Shown in pieces: positions 7,301-14,552 of a stretch of DNA of 30,346 nt. How positions within the stretch are numbered: position 1 is the stretch's first letter; each line of letters begins with the position of its first letter. Origin of the DNA: Clostridiaceae bacterium (GTDB lineage: Bacteria > Bacillota > Clostridia > Saccharofermentanales > UBA5734); assembly GCA_012729935.1 (NCBI GenBank), contig JAAYBY010000079.1, forward strand, positions 1 through 30,346, read 5' to 3'. Both the position numbers and the translations under genes were made by a program. Below the pieces are notes generated by a model. It was not told the DNA's origin. It saw only the letters and a list, made by a program, of their open reading frames with translations, and ran no database searches.

Positions 7301-9265
7301 TCAACTGTCTCCTGCGGGTTCTGTAGTCAGCTGACCATTTTCAGGTATCTCAGGAAGCGCTTGTGCAGGTGCTTCCTCAGTCAGCACTTCGGACGATGCG
7401 GGGATCTCGATGCTTACGCTCTGATCAGCCGGTGCCTGCTCAGTATATTTTCGGTAAATCGCCTCAAACTCGTCGCCTTCAATTTTCTCTTTTTCAAAAA
7501 GCATCTCAACGACCGCGTCCATCAGGTCCATTTTTTCTTTTAAAATACCAACCACCTTTTCATACGCGTCATCGATAATCTGCTTGATTTCTTCGTCGAT
7601 TATCCCTGCCAATTTCTCACTGTAGTTCTTGACATGACCATAATCCTTGCCAAGAAATACCTCGTCATCTGTTCCAAACACGAGATTGCCGATTCTCTTG
7701 CTCATGCCATATTTGATGATCATATCGCGTGCGATACTGTTACAGCTTTGAAGGTCATTGGCAGCTCCTGTGCTGATCTCTCCGAAAACAAGCTCTTCCG
7801 CTGCCCTGCCGCCCAGTGAAATCATAATTTGTGAAATCAGCTGGCTTTGTGTCGCATAATACGTATCTTCATGAGGTTTATGAGCTGTGTAGCCACCTGC
7901 CGCTCCAGCCGGAATGATGGATATCCGCTCAACTTTATCCGTCTCGGAAACAGTCCGCAGGACAACCGCGTGTCCAGCTTCATGGTAAGCTGTCAGTTTG
8001 CGCTCTTTTTCACTGATTATTCTGCTCTTCTTTTCCGGGCCGATCATAATTTTGAACACCGCTTCCGATATGTCGGAATATACAATCGTCCGGGTGCCTT
8101 TTCTGGCTGCCAGCAACGCTGCTTCATTGAGCAGATTGGCAAGGTCAGCACCGGTAAACCCTGGTGTAATCTTGGCTATTTCCCTGAGATCAATTGATGT
8201 ATCCAGCGGTTTACCGCGGGCATGAACCTTTAAGATCGCTTCACGACCTTTGATGTCAGGCCGCATCACTGTTATGCGCCGGTCAAATCGGCCGGGACGC
8301 AGCAGCGCCGGATCAAGAATGTCAGGCCGGTTGGTTGCAGCCATGATAATGACGCCTTCGTTGGGTCCAAAGCCATCCATCTCAACCAACAGCTGATTTA
8401 ACGTCTGTTCGCGCTCATCATGTCCGCCGCCCATTCCGGCCCCACGATGGCGGCCAACGGCGTCAATCTCATCAATAAAGACGATGCAAGGCGCATTTTT
8501 CTTGGCATTTTCAAACAGATCCCGAACACGTGATGCACCGACACCGACAAACATCTCAACAAAGTCAGAACCGCTGATTGAATAAAACGGGACACCCGCC
8601 TCACCGGACACTGCTTTTGCCAGTAGCGTTTTACCGGTTCCCGGTGCTCCGACCAGCAGAATGCCACGGGGAATTTTTGCCCCGAGATCAGCATATTTTT
8701 TTGGATTCTTCAGAAAATCGACGACTTCCTGCAGCTCTTCTTTCTCTTCATCTGCTCCGGCAACATCCGCAAAAGTGATTTTATTTTTGGTCGGGTCGCT
8801 CAGTTTTGCACGACTCCGGCCAAAACTCATTGCGTTTCGACCATCTCCGGACTGCCGTGAATAGGTGAACCAGATAAAGGCTCCCATACCAAGCACCATA
8901 ACCAGAATCAGGATAATGTTCAGCCAGCCCGTAATATCTGTCGGTTCGATGTAATCAAACCGCTCAATTTTCCCATCAGCTTCTGCTTCCATCAGAATCT
9001 CAAGCAGTTTTTCCATCCAGAGCGGGGCGATCGATTTATTGACTGACCGCGATGGTGTACTATCCGTCTGTGCATAAACAATCTTGACATTATAGCCTGT
9101 AACAACTACTTCACTCACACGTCCACTGGATATTTCAGTTGTCAGTTCAGACAGCGTGATTTCTTCCGGTTGTGTCAGCCGGGACATGAAAAACGACAAA
9201 AATATGATTATCGCCAGCAAGATGATGTAAAACGACATCCCGTTCATGGCACGTTTTGGTTTCAT
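7301..9265 (-). CDS. ftsH: ATP-dependent zinc metalloprotease FtsH
   Basis: FtsH is a hexameric membrane-anchored AAA+ protease that degrades damaged membrane proteins and regulators. The 654-residue protein has an N-terminal helix (about 11-29), a short extracytoplasmic domain, a second helix (about 113-133), Walker A GAPGTGKT (206-213), Walker B IVFIDEID (261-268), the second region of homology with TNRPDILDPALLRPGRFDRR (311-330), and the zinc site HEAGH (428-432) with the third ligand likely D504 in AANDLQSC. The C-tail is acidic and proline/alanine-rich. Its ATG at 9265 overlaps the hpt stop as ATGA and follows GGAGG by 6 bases. It is the last gene of rplI-dnaB-tilS-hpt-ftsH. Confidence 0.98.
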   Translation of the reverse strand: MKPKRAMNGMSFYIILLAIIIFLSFFMSRLTQPEEITLSELTTEISSGRVSEVVVTGYNVKIVYAQTDSTPSRSVNKSIAPLWMEKLLEILMEAEADGKIERFDYIEPTDITGWLNIILILVMVLGMGAFIWFTYSRQSGDGRNAMSFGRSRAKLSDPTKNKITFADVAGADEEKEELQEVVDFLKNPKKYADLGAKIPRGILLVGAPGTGKTLLAKAVSGEAGVPFYSISGSDFVEMFVGVGASRVRDLFENAKKNAPCIVFIDEIDAVGRHRGAGMGGGHDEREQTLNQLLVEMDGFGPNEGVIIMAATNRPDILDPALLRPGRFDRRITVMRPDIKGREAILKVHARGKPLDTSIDLREIAKITPGFTGADLANLLNEAALLAARKGTRTIVYSDISEAVFKIMIGPEKKSRIISEKERKLTAYHEAGHAVVLRTVSETDKVERISIIPAGAAGGYTAHKPHEDTYYATQSQLISQIMISLGGRAAEELVFGEISTGAANDLQSCNSIARDMIIKYGMSKRIGNLVFGTDDEVFLGKDYGHVKNYSEKLAGIIDEEIKQIIDDAYEKVVGILKEKMDLMDAVVEMLFEKEKIEGDEFEAIYRKYTEQAPADQSVSIEIPASSEVLTEEAPAQALPEIPENGQLTTEPAGDS

Positions 9266-9807
9266 TTCGATCCTCCTTGACCGTCGTCACCTAATATAGA
9301 AACATCGGGGAGGTTCCTGTATCTGCCGTCATAATCCAACCCGTACCCGACAATGAATGCATCTGGAATTTTTAATCCGATATATTCAACCTTGACATTA
9401 ACTTTTCTACGCTGTGGTTTGTCAAACGCTGTGCAGATAGCAATACTGGCCGGTTTTCGCGTGCCCAGCAATTGGCGAAGATGATTCAGCGTCAAACCTG
9501 AATCAACAATATCCTCAACAATTATGATATCGCAGCCTGTGATATCGGTATCCAGGTCTTTTGTAATCCGGACAACTCCGGACGACCGTGTACCGCTTCC
9601 ATAACTCGACACTGACATAAAATCAACGCGGCAAGGTATGGTAAGATATCTTGCCAGATCTGCCATAAACACATACGCGCCTTTGAGAACACCGATCAAC
9701 GTGACTTCGCGGCCTTCATAATCATGCGAAATCTGATTGCCGAGTCTCTGGCACATTTGATCAATTTCTTCGCGACTGATCAACACTTCTTTTACATATT
9801 TGGTCAT
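9262..9807 (-). CDS. hpt: Hypoxanthine phosphoribosyltransferase
   Basis: Hpt salvages hypoxanthine (and guanine) to nucleotides using PRPP. The 181-residue protein has the PRPP-binding loop VEDIVDSGLT (about 97-106), the LKGAYVFMADLAR region and the base-contacting DAFIVGYGLDYDGRYRNLPD segment. The start at 9807 follows AGGAGG by about 11 bases. It lies 71 bases after tilS and overlaps ftsH by 4 bases, the classic tilS-hpt-ftsH order of Firmicutes. Confidence 0.96.
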   Translation of the reverse strand: MTKYVKEVLISREEIDQMCQRLGNQISHDYEGREVTLIGVLKGAYVFMADLARYLTIPCRVDFMSVSSYGSGTRSSGVVRITKDLDTDITGCDIIIVEDIVDSGLTLNHLRQLLGTRKPASIAICTAFDKPQRRKVNVKVEYIGLKIPDAFIVGYGLDYDGRYRNLPDVSILGDDGQGGSK

Positions 9808-9878
9808 CCCTTATAAGGCCTCCTTAATTGGGCTTTACTTATTTTACCTGATATCTCTGGTATCCACCAGTCCCTCTG

Positions 9879-11324
9879 TTACGGATTTCGCTGAAGTGGA
9901 ACGACATATAAACCCACAAACGTGTTTTCAGTCTGATTCTGATATGTTTTTACATCCTCTACACCTGATGTATACCCGGGAATCCAAACGATATCAGACC
10001 CGTCTGCCAGCAGTAAAAGCTGTTCGCGTTCTGTCGGAGACAGTTTTTTTTGCTGCATCCACTGATTCAAGCTAATCGATTTGCGTTGACCGGCCGGACG
10101 AATCCGATCGCCGGGTCGCCTTGTTCGAAAGACAGACCGAAGACAGCGATCAGCAGCCAGAATAACTTCAAACAGCTCTTGACGGATGTCCTGCTCGTCC
10201 GTAATCCAGCAAGCCCCGAACACCCTGTCACACTGTGGGATAGCAGTTTGACCAGGAATGTTCAACGGTATCTCAAACGGCTGCTCTTCGGTTGACCGGG
10301 TATTACCATCCGTTTTCTCAAAACCAAAAATCCGGCCGATACAGACGATGCGCCAACGTTCCGGCAGATCGAGCGACTGCCATTTTTTTGCCTGTGGAAT
10401 CCAGCGAATGATGGCACGAATATGTTTCTGTTCCAAATTCTGTCCATGTCCTGTTTGTCGGCACCACAAAATCTGGATAACCCGGGCCTGCAGCGCGGTG
10501 TGAAGTGACAAGAAGACATCCCTGTCTATATGATTGTTTGTTAAACACTGGTTTGCGGCCTGTTCAGCCAGAGACTGGATCAGCTGCTGATCTGCTTTCA
10601 GATTGTCAGAGGCACGTGCAAGAATCGGAACCGGATCATAGCCCAGCAACGCTTGCCATGACGGCAGCATATGGTGACGGAGACGGTTGCGGATCGTAAA
10701 ATCGTCATCATTAGTTGGATCGTGGCGCCACGTGATGGAACAGAATTCCAGCCATTGTTCCAGTTCTGATCGGCGGCAATGAAGCAGTGGACGTATGATT
10801 GAGCCATCTTTCGCCTTCATGCCGGCTAATCCGTCCAGACCGCTGCCGCGCCCAAGATGCATCAGGAGTGTCTCCGCCTGATCATCCAAATGATGCGCCA
10901 GGGCAACAAAAACCGGCTGGCTCGCTGTAGACCGCTGCTTGAGGCAAGTTTGAAAAATTTGTCTGCGTAGATCTCTCGCGACCAGTTCAATCCCCTTGCG
11001 GCTGTCGGCAGACTGTTTTCGCACATCGACAGCCTTGATGACCAAAGGAACATTCAGCTTTTTACACCAGGCAGCTACAAATTGCTGATCTTCGTCTGCT
11101 TCAGCACCACGTAATCCGTGATGAATATGGATGCAGGACAATTGGAAAGACAATGGTTGCTGAAGCTGATGCAGTATCAGGAGAAGAGCCAGTGAATCGG
11201 CTCCGCCTGAGACAGCCGCGATAACCTCGCTGCTTTCAGGGATTAATTGCTTGTCCTCGATGAACTGTCGAACCTTATCAGGCAGATCCGCCATGTTTGT
11301 CTGCCGACGGAATACCGATGTCAT
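9879..11324 (-). CDS. tilS: tRNA(Ile)-lysidine synthase
   Basis: TilS modifies C34 of the CAU-anticodon tRNA-Ile to lysidine, switching it from Met to Ile decoding; the activity is essential. The 481-residue protein has the PP-loop SGGADS (39-44), HIHHGLRG, the ALAHHLDDQAETLLMHLGRGSGLDGLAGM block and a C-terminal TilS domain containing RRPGDRIRP. The ATG at 11324 overlaps the dnaB stop as ATGA. No ribosome site is visible there or at the alternative M11, so coupling to dnaB translation is the likely route. Confidence 0.95.
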   Translation of the reverse strand: MTSVFRRQTNMADLPDKVRQFIEDKQLIPESSEVIAAVSGGADSLALLLILHQLQQPLSFQLSCIHIHHGLRGAEADEDQQFVAAWCKKLNVPLVIKAVDVRKQSADSRKGIELVARDLRRQIFQTCLKQRSTASQPVFVALAHHLDDQAETLLMHLGRGSGLDGLAGMKAKDGSIIRPLLHCRRSELEQWLEFCSITWRHDPTNDDDFTIRNRLRHHMLPSWQALLGYDPVPILARASDNLKADQQLIQSLAEQAANQCLTNNHIDRDVFLSLHTALQARVIQILWCRQTGHGQNLEQKHIRAIIRWIPQAKKWQSLDLPERWRIVCIGRIFGFEKTDGNTRSTEEQPFEIPLNIPGQTAIPQCDRVFGACWITDEQDIRQELFEVILAADRCLRSVFRTRRPGDRIRPAGQRKSISLNQWMQQKKLSPTEREQLLLLADGSDIVWIPGYTSGVEDVKTYQNQTENTFVGLYVVPLQRNP

Positions 11325-12709
11325 GTCGACATCGGCGGCGGTTCTGATGGTACCCGCCCGTCGTCCTTTTCAAAAAAGAGCGTATATTTAGGCCACCAGC
11401 CCAGGTGGAGACTTCCGGTTGCACCCTGCCGGTTCTTGGCGATGATGATCTCAGCGTCTTCTGTCTCAAGCTGTGGCTGATCGTATGCGTAATACTGTTC
11501 ACGATATAGAAAAATGACAACATCGGCATCCTGTTCGATCGCACCGGAATCCCTCAGGTCAGACAACAAAGGTTTCTTGTCTGATCGCATTTCACAGGCA
11601 CGACTCAACTGGGACAGTGCGATGACTGGAACTGATAACTCCCGGGCCATGATTTTTAAAGTCCGGCTGATCTCCGATATTTCCTGCTGACGACTTTCCG
11701 AGCGAGACTGACCGCCGTTCATAAGCTGGAGATAATCAACAACGACAACCCCAAGTTTATGCTCCAGTTTAAGCTGACGACATTTGGACATCATTTCCAT
11801 TACGCTTGTTCCGGAACGGTCATCAATATACACGGGAGCAGCGTACAAAGGCGGTAAAGCATGGGCAATTTTCTCCCAGTCATCCGGTTTTAGATCACCT
11901 GTGTTCAGCGAACGCGCGTTCACCAGAGCCTGACTGCTGAGCAGACGGTTGCTGATCTCCTCTTTAGACATCTCCAGACTGAATATCGCAGCAGGAACAC
12001 GATAGAGTGTCGCTGCTTTCTGCGCAATGTTGAGCGCGAAGGCTGATTTACCCATTGCCGGCCGTGCGGCAACGATGATCAAGCCACCGGGACGCAAGCC
12101 GCCCAGCATTTTATCCAATTGAGAATAACCGGTTAACACCGTTTTCTGTCTCGGCTGGCCTTTGGCCAGTGCAGCCAGCTCGTTAACGGTACGGCCCATG
12201 ATATCCTTGAGGCTTTCGAATCCACTGATATCACGGTTTTCACGGATTTCATAAATGCGTTTTGCAGCAATATCCAGCAGCAAATCGGCATCATCCGGAT
12301 CATTGTAGCAGAGACCCGTCACGTCCTGAAGCGTTGTGATCAGGCGGCGCAGAATCGCTTTCTGCCGGACAAGATCCGCATAATGGGCTGCGTTTGAAAC
12401 CAGCGGAGCCGCATCCGGCAGAGAGCTGACATAATCCAGTCCGCCCGTCTGCTCAAGCTGTCCGCGGCTCTCAAGCAGATCAGTAACCGTCAGGATATCG
12501 ACAGGTTTGCTGTTGAGATACAGATCACAGATTGCTTCATAGATCATCCGATGCTGCGGGCGATAAAAATCGTCAGTTTGAAGCATAGCCGTGATTTCTG
12601 CAAGCGGCCGCTCACCAGACAGTGCACAACCAAGTACTGACTGTTCAGCCTGCTGGTTGTTCGGTGGAACCTTGCCCCCGACTACATGCGTTTTGGTTTC
12701 GGAAGCCAT
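11321..12709 (-). CDS. dnaB: Replicative DNA helicase DnaB (DnaC in Bacillus naming)
   Basis: DnaB is the hexameric replication-fork helicase. The 462-residue protein has the N-terminal primase-interacting domain (PPNNQQAEQSVLGCALSG near the start) and a RecA-like domain with Walker A ARPAMGKS (215-222), the IFSLEMSKEE segment and Walker B VVVVDYLQLM (321-330), then SQLSRACE and DLRDSGAIEQDAD. The ATG at 12709 follows GGGAGG, which overlaps the rplI stop. Its C-terminus is coupled to tilS. The rplI-dnaB pairing is common in Firmicutes. There is no intein. Confidence 0.97.
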   Translation of the reverse strand: MASETKTHVVGGKVPPNNQQAEQSVLGCALSGERPLAEITAMLQTDDFYRPQHRMIYEAICDLYLNSKPVDILTVTDLLESRGQLEQTGGLDYVSSLPDAAPLVSNAAHYADLVRQKAILRRLITTLQDVTGLCYNDPDDADLLLDIAAKRIYEIRENRDISGFESLKDIMGRTVNELAALAKGQPRQKTVLTGYSQLDKMLGGLRPGGLIIVAARPAMGKSAFALNIAQKAATLYRVPAAIFSLEMSKEEISNRLLSSQALVNARSLNTGDLKPDDWEKIAHALPPLYAAPVYIDDRSGTSVMEMMSKCRQLKLEHKLGVVVVDYLQLMNGGQSRSESRQQEISEISRTLKIMARELSVPVIALSQLSRACEMRSDKKPLLSDLRDSGAIEQDADVVIFLYREQYYAYDQPQLETEDAEIIIAKNRQGATGSLHLGWWPKYTLFFEKDDGRVPSEPPPMST

Positions 12710-12720
12710 GATACGCCTCC

Positions 12721-13167
12721 CTATTGACTGGCAACCAGTTCAATTTTGATTTTTGCCGTAACATCTGTGTGCAGTCGGATATCAACATCGTAGATCCCCA
12801 ACGATTTAACCGATTCAAGAATGGTGATTCCCCGCTTATCAACTGCATAACCTGCCTGATTAAGCGCATCTGCTATGTCCATCGCTGTCAGTGATCCATA
12901 TAATTTACCGCCATGTCCGCACTTGATCGGAATGGTGATGGTCTGTCCATCAATTTTCGCTTTAACATCCCGCGCGTCCTGAAGCGCACGCTCCTGTTTA
13001 ACTTTCTCAGCAGCTTTTCGTGTCTTGACTGTATTCAGGTTCTGGGGTGTTGCTTCCAGAGCCAGTTTCTTCCGGAAAAGGAAGTGGTTGGCGTAACCGT
13101 CGTTTACTTCGACGATGTCATCCGGTTTCCCAAGACCTTTCACTGTTTCCAGTAAAATTACTTTCAT
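12721..13167 (-). CDS. rplI: 50S ribosomal protein L9
   Basis: L9 is a two-domain large-subunit protein joined by a long helix that influences frame maintenance. The protein (148 residues) starts MKVILLETVKGLGKPDDIVE, with DGYANHFLFRKKLA in the N-domain, a lysine/alanine-rich connecting helix (about 50-75), and the C-domain. The ATG at 13167 lies 6 bases after GGAGGG; an ATG 21 bases upstream sits before that site and is rejected. It begins the rplI-dnaB-tilS-hpt-ftsH operon. Confidence 0.96.
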   Translation of the reverse strand: MKVILLETVKGLGKPDDIVEVNDGYANHFLFRKKLALEATPQNLNTVKTRKAAEKVKQERALQDARDVKAKIDGQTITIPIKCGHGGKLYGSLTAMDIADALNQAGYAVDKRGITILESVKSLGIYDVDIRLHTDVTAKIKIELVASQ

Positions 13168-13227
13168 CGTGTTCCCTCCATTCGACATGATAACAGAACA
13201 GACGATATCGGCTGATCTGCTGTCCGT

Positions 13228-13257
13228 ATTGTATCACACTAAGACTTGACCTGTCAG
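13228..13257 (-). promoter_or_regulatory. Promoter of the rplI-dnaB-tilS-hpt-ftsH operon
   Basis: The minus strand reads CTGACA (13252-13257), an 18-base spacer, then TACAAT (13228-13233). It lies between the rpsR terminator and rplI. Confidence 0.6.
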
Positions 13258-13280
13258 ATTGAAAAAACATTCCGTCAAAC

Positions 13281-13308
13281 AAAAAGACACCGTCTGTGAA
13301 GAGGTGTC
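13281..13308 (-). terminator. Intrinsic terminator of rpsF-ssb-rpsR
   Basis: On the minus strand GACACC/GGTGTC forms a 6-bp stem with an 11-base loop followed by five T residues, about 30 bases after the rpsR stop. Confidence 0.75.
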
Positions 13309-13337
13309 CATTGTTGCAGATTACGTCTTCAGTAATC

Positions 13338-13595
13338 TTATTCGCCGGAAAACGGCAACATGGCGACATGTCTCGCCCGTTTGATGGCGATGGTTAAAGT
13401 GCGCTGATGTTGCGCACAGTTTCCGGACATTCTCTTGGGCAGGATCTTGCCCCGTTCAGAAATAAACTTGCGTAAACGTCCGATGTCTTTATAATCGATA
13501 TGTTCAATTTTATCAGCGCAGAATGCACAGACTTTGCGACGAGAACGTCTTGGTCTCGCGCGATAAGCACCCGCGCTGCGTTTTGCTTCTGCCAT
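13338..13595 (-). CDS. rpsR: 30S ribosomal protein S18, zinc-binding type
   Basis: S18 pairs with S6 on the small-subunit platform. The 85-residue protein has the family core HIDYKDIGRLRKFISERGKI and the AIKRARHVAMLPF end. CAFC (C23, C26) plus C60 and H63 in NCAQHQR supply four possible zinc ligands, the cysteine-bearing form seen in many Clostridia. The start at 13595 follows AAAGGAG. It closes the rpsF-ssb-rpsR operon. Confidence 0.97.
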   Translation of the reverse strand: MAEAKRSAGAYRARPRRSRRKVCAFCADKIEHIDYKDIGRLRKFISERGKILPKRMSGNCAQHQRTLTIAIKRARHVAMLPFSGE

Positions 13596-13628
13596 ATGCG
13601 TGAACTCCTTTCTTGAGATGAATTCAAA

Positions 13629-14063
13629 TCAGATATCAAAAGGCAATGTCGTATCATCATCCGGTCCAGGGAAAAATCCGCTGGTATTGGAATCAGATGA
13701 GTCATCTGCAGGTTGATCATAGGTTCCGCTTGCTCCGGTATCCCGACCCTTGGACTCAGTGAAATAGACTTCGTCTGCAACTACTTCTGTCTTGTATTGT
13801 CTTTTCCCTTCAGGATCATCCCAGCTTCTCGTCTGAATGCTTCCGACGACGGCCATGCGTGAGCCTTTGGAAAAATACCGGCTGCAGAATTCTGCCTGTT
13901 TTCGCCAGGCTACAATCGGAATGAAATCGGCCTGACGTTCACCATTCGCGTTTTTAAATCGTCTGTCAACGGCCAGTGTAAACGTGCATACCGGCACCTG
14001 GTTCGCGGTGGTTCTCAATTCGGGATCGCGGGTCAATCTACCCATCAGAATAACCTTGTTCAT
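13629..14063 (-). CDS. ssb: Single-stranded DNA-binding protein
   Basis: SSB coats single-stranded DNA in replication and repair and recruits partners through its acidic tail. The protein (144 residues) has an OB fold at about 1-105 (NKVILMGRLTRDPELR, FIPIVAWRKQAEF), a Ser/Asp/Gly-rich linker, and the tail DDDTTLPFDI. The ATG at 14063 is 9 bases after AAGG; a GTG 6 bases upstream is only 3 bases from that site, so ATG is preferred. The tail is unusual in having two residues (DI) after the conserved PF, because partner pockets usually bind a terminal Phe carboxylate. It sits between rpsF and rpsR as in most Firmicutes. Confidence 0.95.
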   Translation of the reverse strand: MNKVILMGRLTRDPELRTTANQVPVCTFTLAVDRRFKNANGERQADFIPIVAWRKQAEFCSRYFSKGSRMAVVGSIQTRSWDDPEGKRQYKTEVVADEVYFTESKGRDTGASGTYDQPADDSSDSNTSGFFPGPDDDTTLPFDI

Positions 14064-14090
14064 AGACACATACCTTTCTGACTGTTTAGA

Positions 14091-14378
14091 TCAGTCGTCT
14101 ACTCTGACGACCATGTAGCGCAGAACGCCTTCAGTTATCTTGAAGACACGCTCCAGCTCTTTTGGAAATTCCGGATCTGAACTGAAGTTTATTAAAACGT
14201 AATAACCTTCTGTCTGATCATCAATTTCGTACGCGAGCCTGCGCTTGCCCCAGACATCAACCTTGTCAATCGTTGCTGAAGACTCAAATAGCGTCTGGAT
14301 CTTTTCCATGGTCGCTTGAATGGTTTCTTCACCGATAGACGGGTTCAGAATGTACATGGTTTCGTATTTTCTTGTCAC
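14091..14378 (-). CDS. rpsF: 30S ribosomal protein S6
   Basis: S6 forms a heterodimer with S18 on the small-subunit platform. The protein (95 residues) starts MTRKYETMYILNPSIGEETI from a GTG codon at 14378, placed 8 bases after a near-perfect GGAGGTGATACTA ribosome site. An in-frame ATG at 14471 would add an unconserved leader and precede this site, so it is rejected. The WGKRRLAYEIDDQTEGYYVLINF core is diagnostic. It is first in rpsF-ssb-rpsR. Confidence 0.97.
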   Translation of the reverse strand: MTRKYETMYILNPSIGEETIQATMEKIQTLFESSATIDKVDVWGKRRLAYEIDDQTEGYYVLINFSSDPEFPKELERVFKITEGVLRYMVVRVDD

Positions 14379-14455
14379 TAGTATCACCTCCTCCTGGACT
14401 GAACGGCTCTGACATAAGACAGAGCGAGGATTATGTGTGTCATGCCGACACAGCA
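14379..14455 (-). ncRNA. Candidate S6:S18-binding leader of rpsF
   Basis: The roughly 77-base leader has two hairpins: TGTGTC/GACACA (14436-14452) and GCTCTG/CAGAGC (14406-14425). The second stem runs directly into a CCG at 14404-14406, upstream of the ribosome site. A CCG-containing motif in rpsF leaders is known to bind the S6:S18 complex in many bacteria. The match here is by eye only. Confidence 0.45.
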
Positions 14456-14461
14456 CAAAAG

Positions 14462-14490
14462 AATATAACATGATGAGATCGATCAGTCAA
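14462..14490 (-). promoter_or_regulatory. Strong promoter of rpsF-ssb-rpsR
   Basis: The minus strand shows TTGACT (14485-14490), a 17-base spacer and an extended -10 TGTTATATT (TATATT at 14462-14467). Confidence 0.75.
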
Positions 14491-14552
14491 GCCGGAAACC
14501 TGCCATCCGCTGGATGATTACTGAACCCGACTGGTATCAGTGTAGCAAAACG

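Noticed and set aside
14491..14552. Intrinsic terminator after the Sua5-YwlE fusion
   Set aside because: A short CATCC/GGATG hairpin exists, but no T-run follows, so it was not called.
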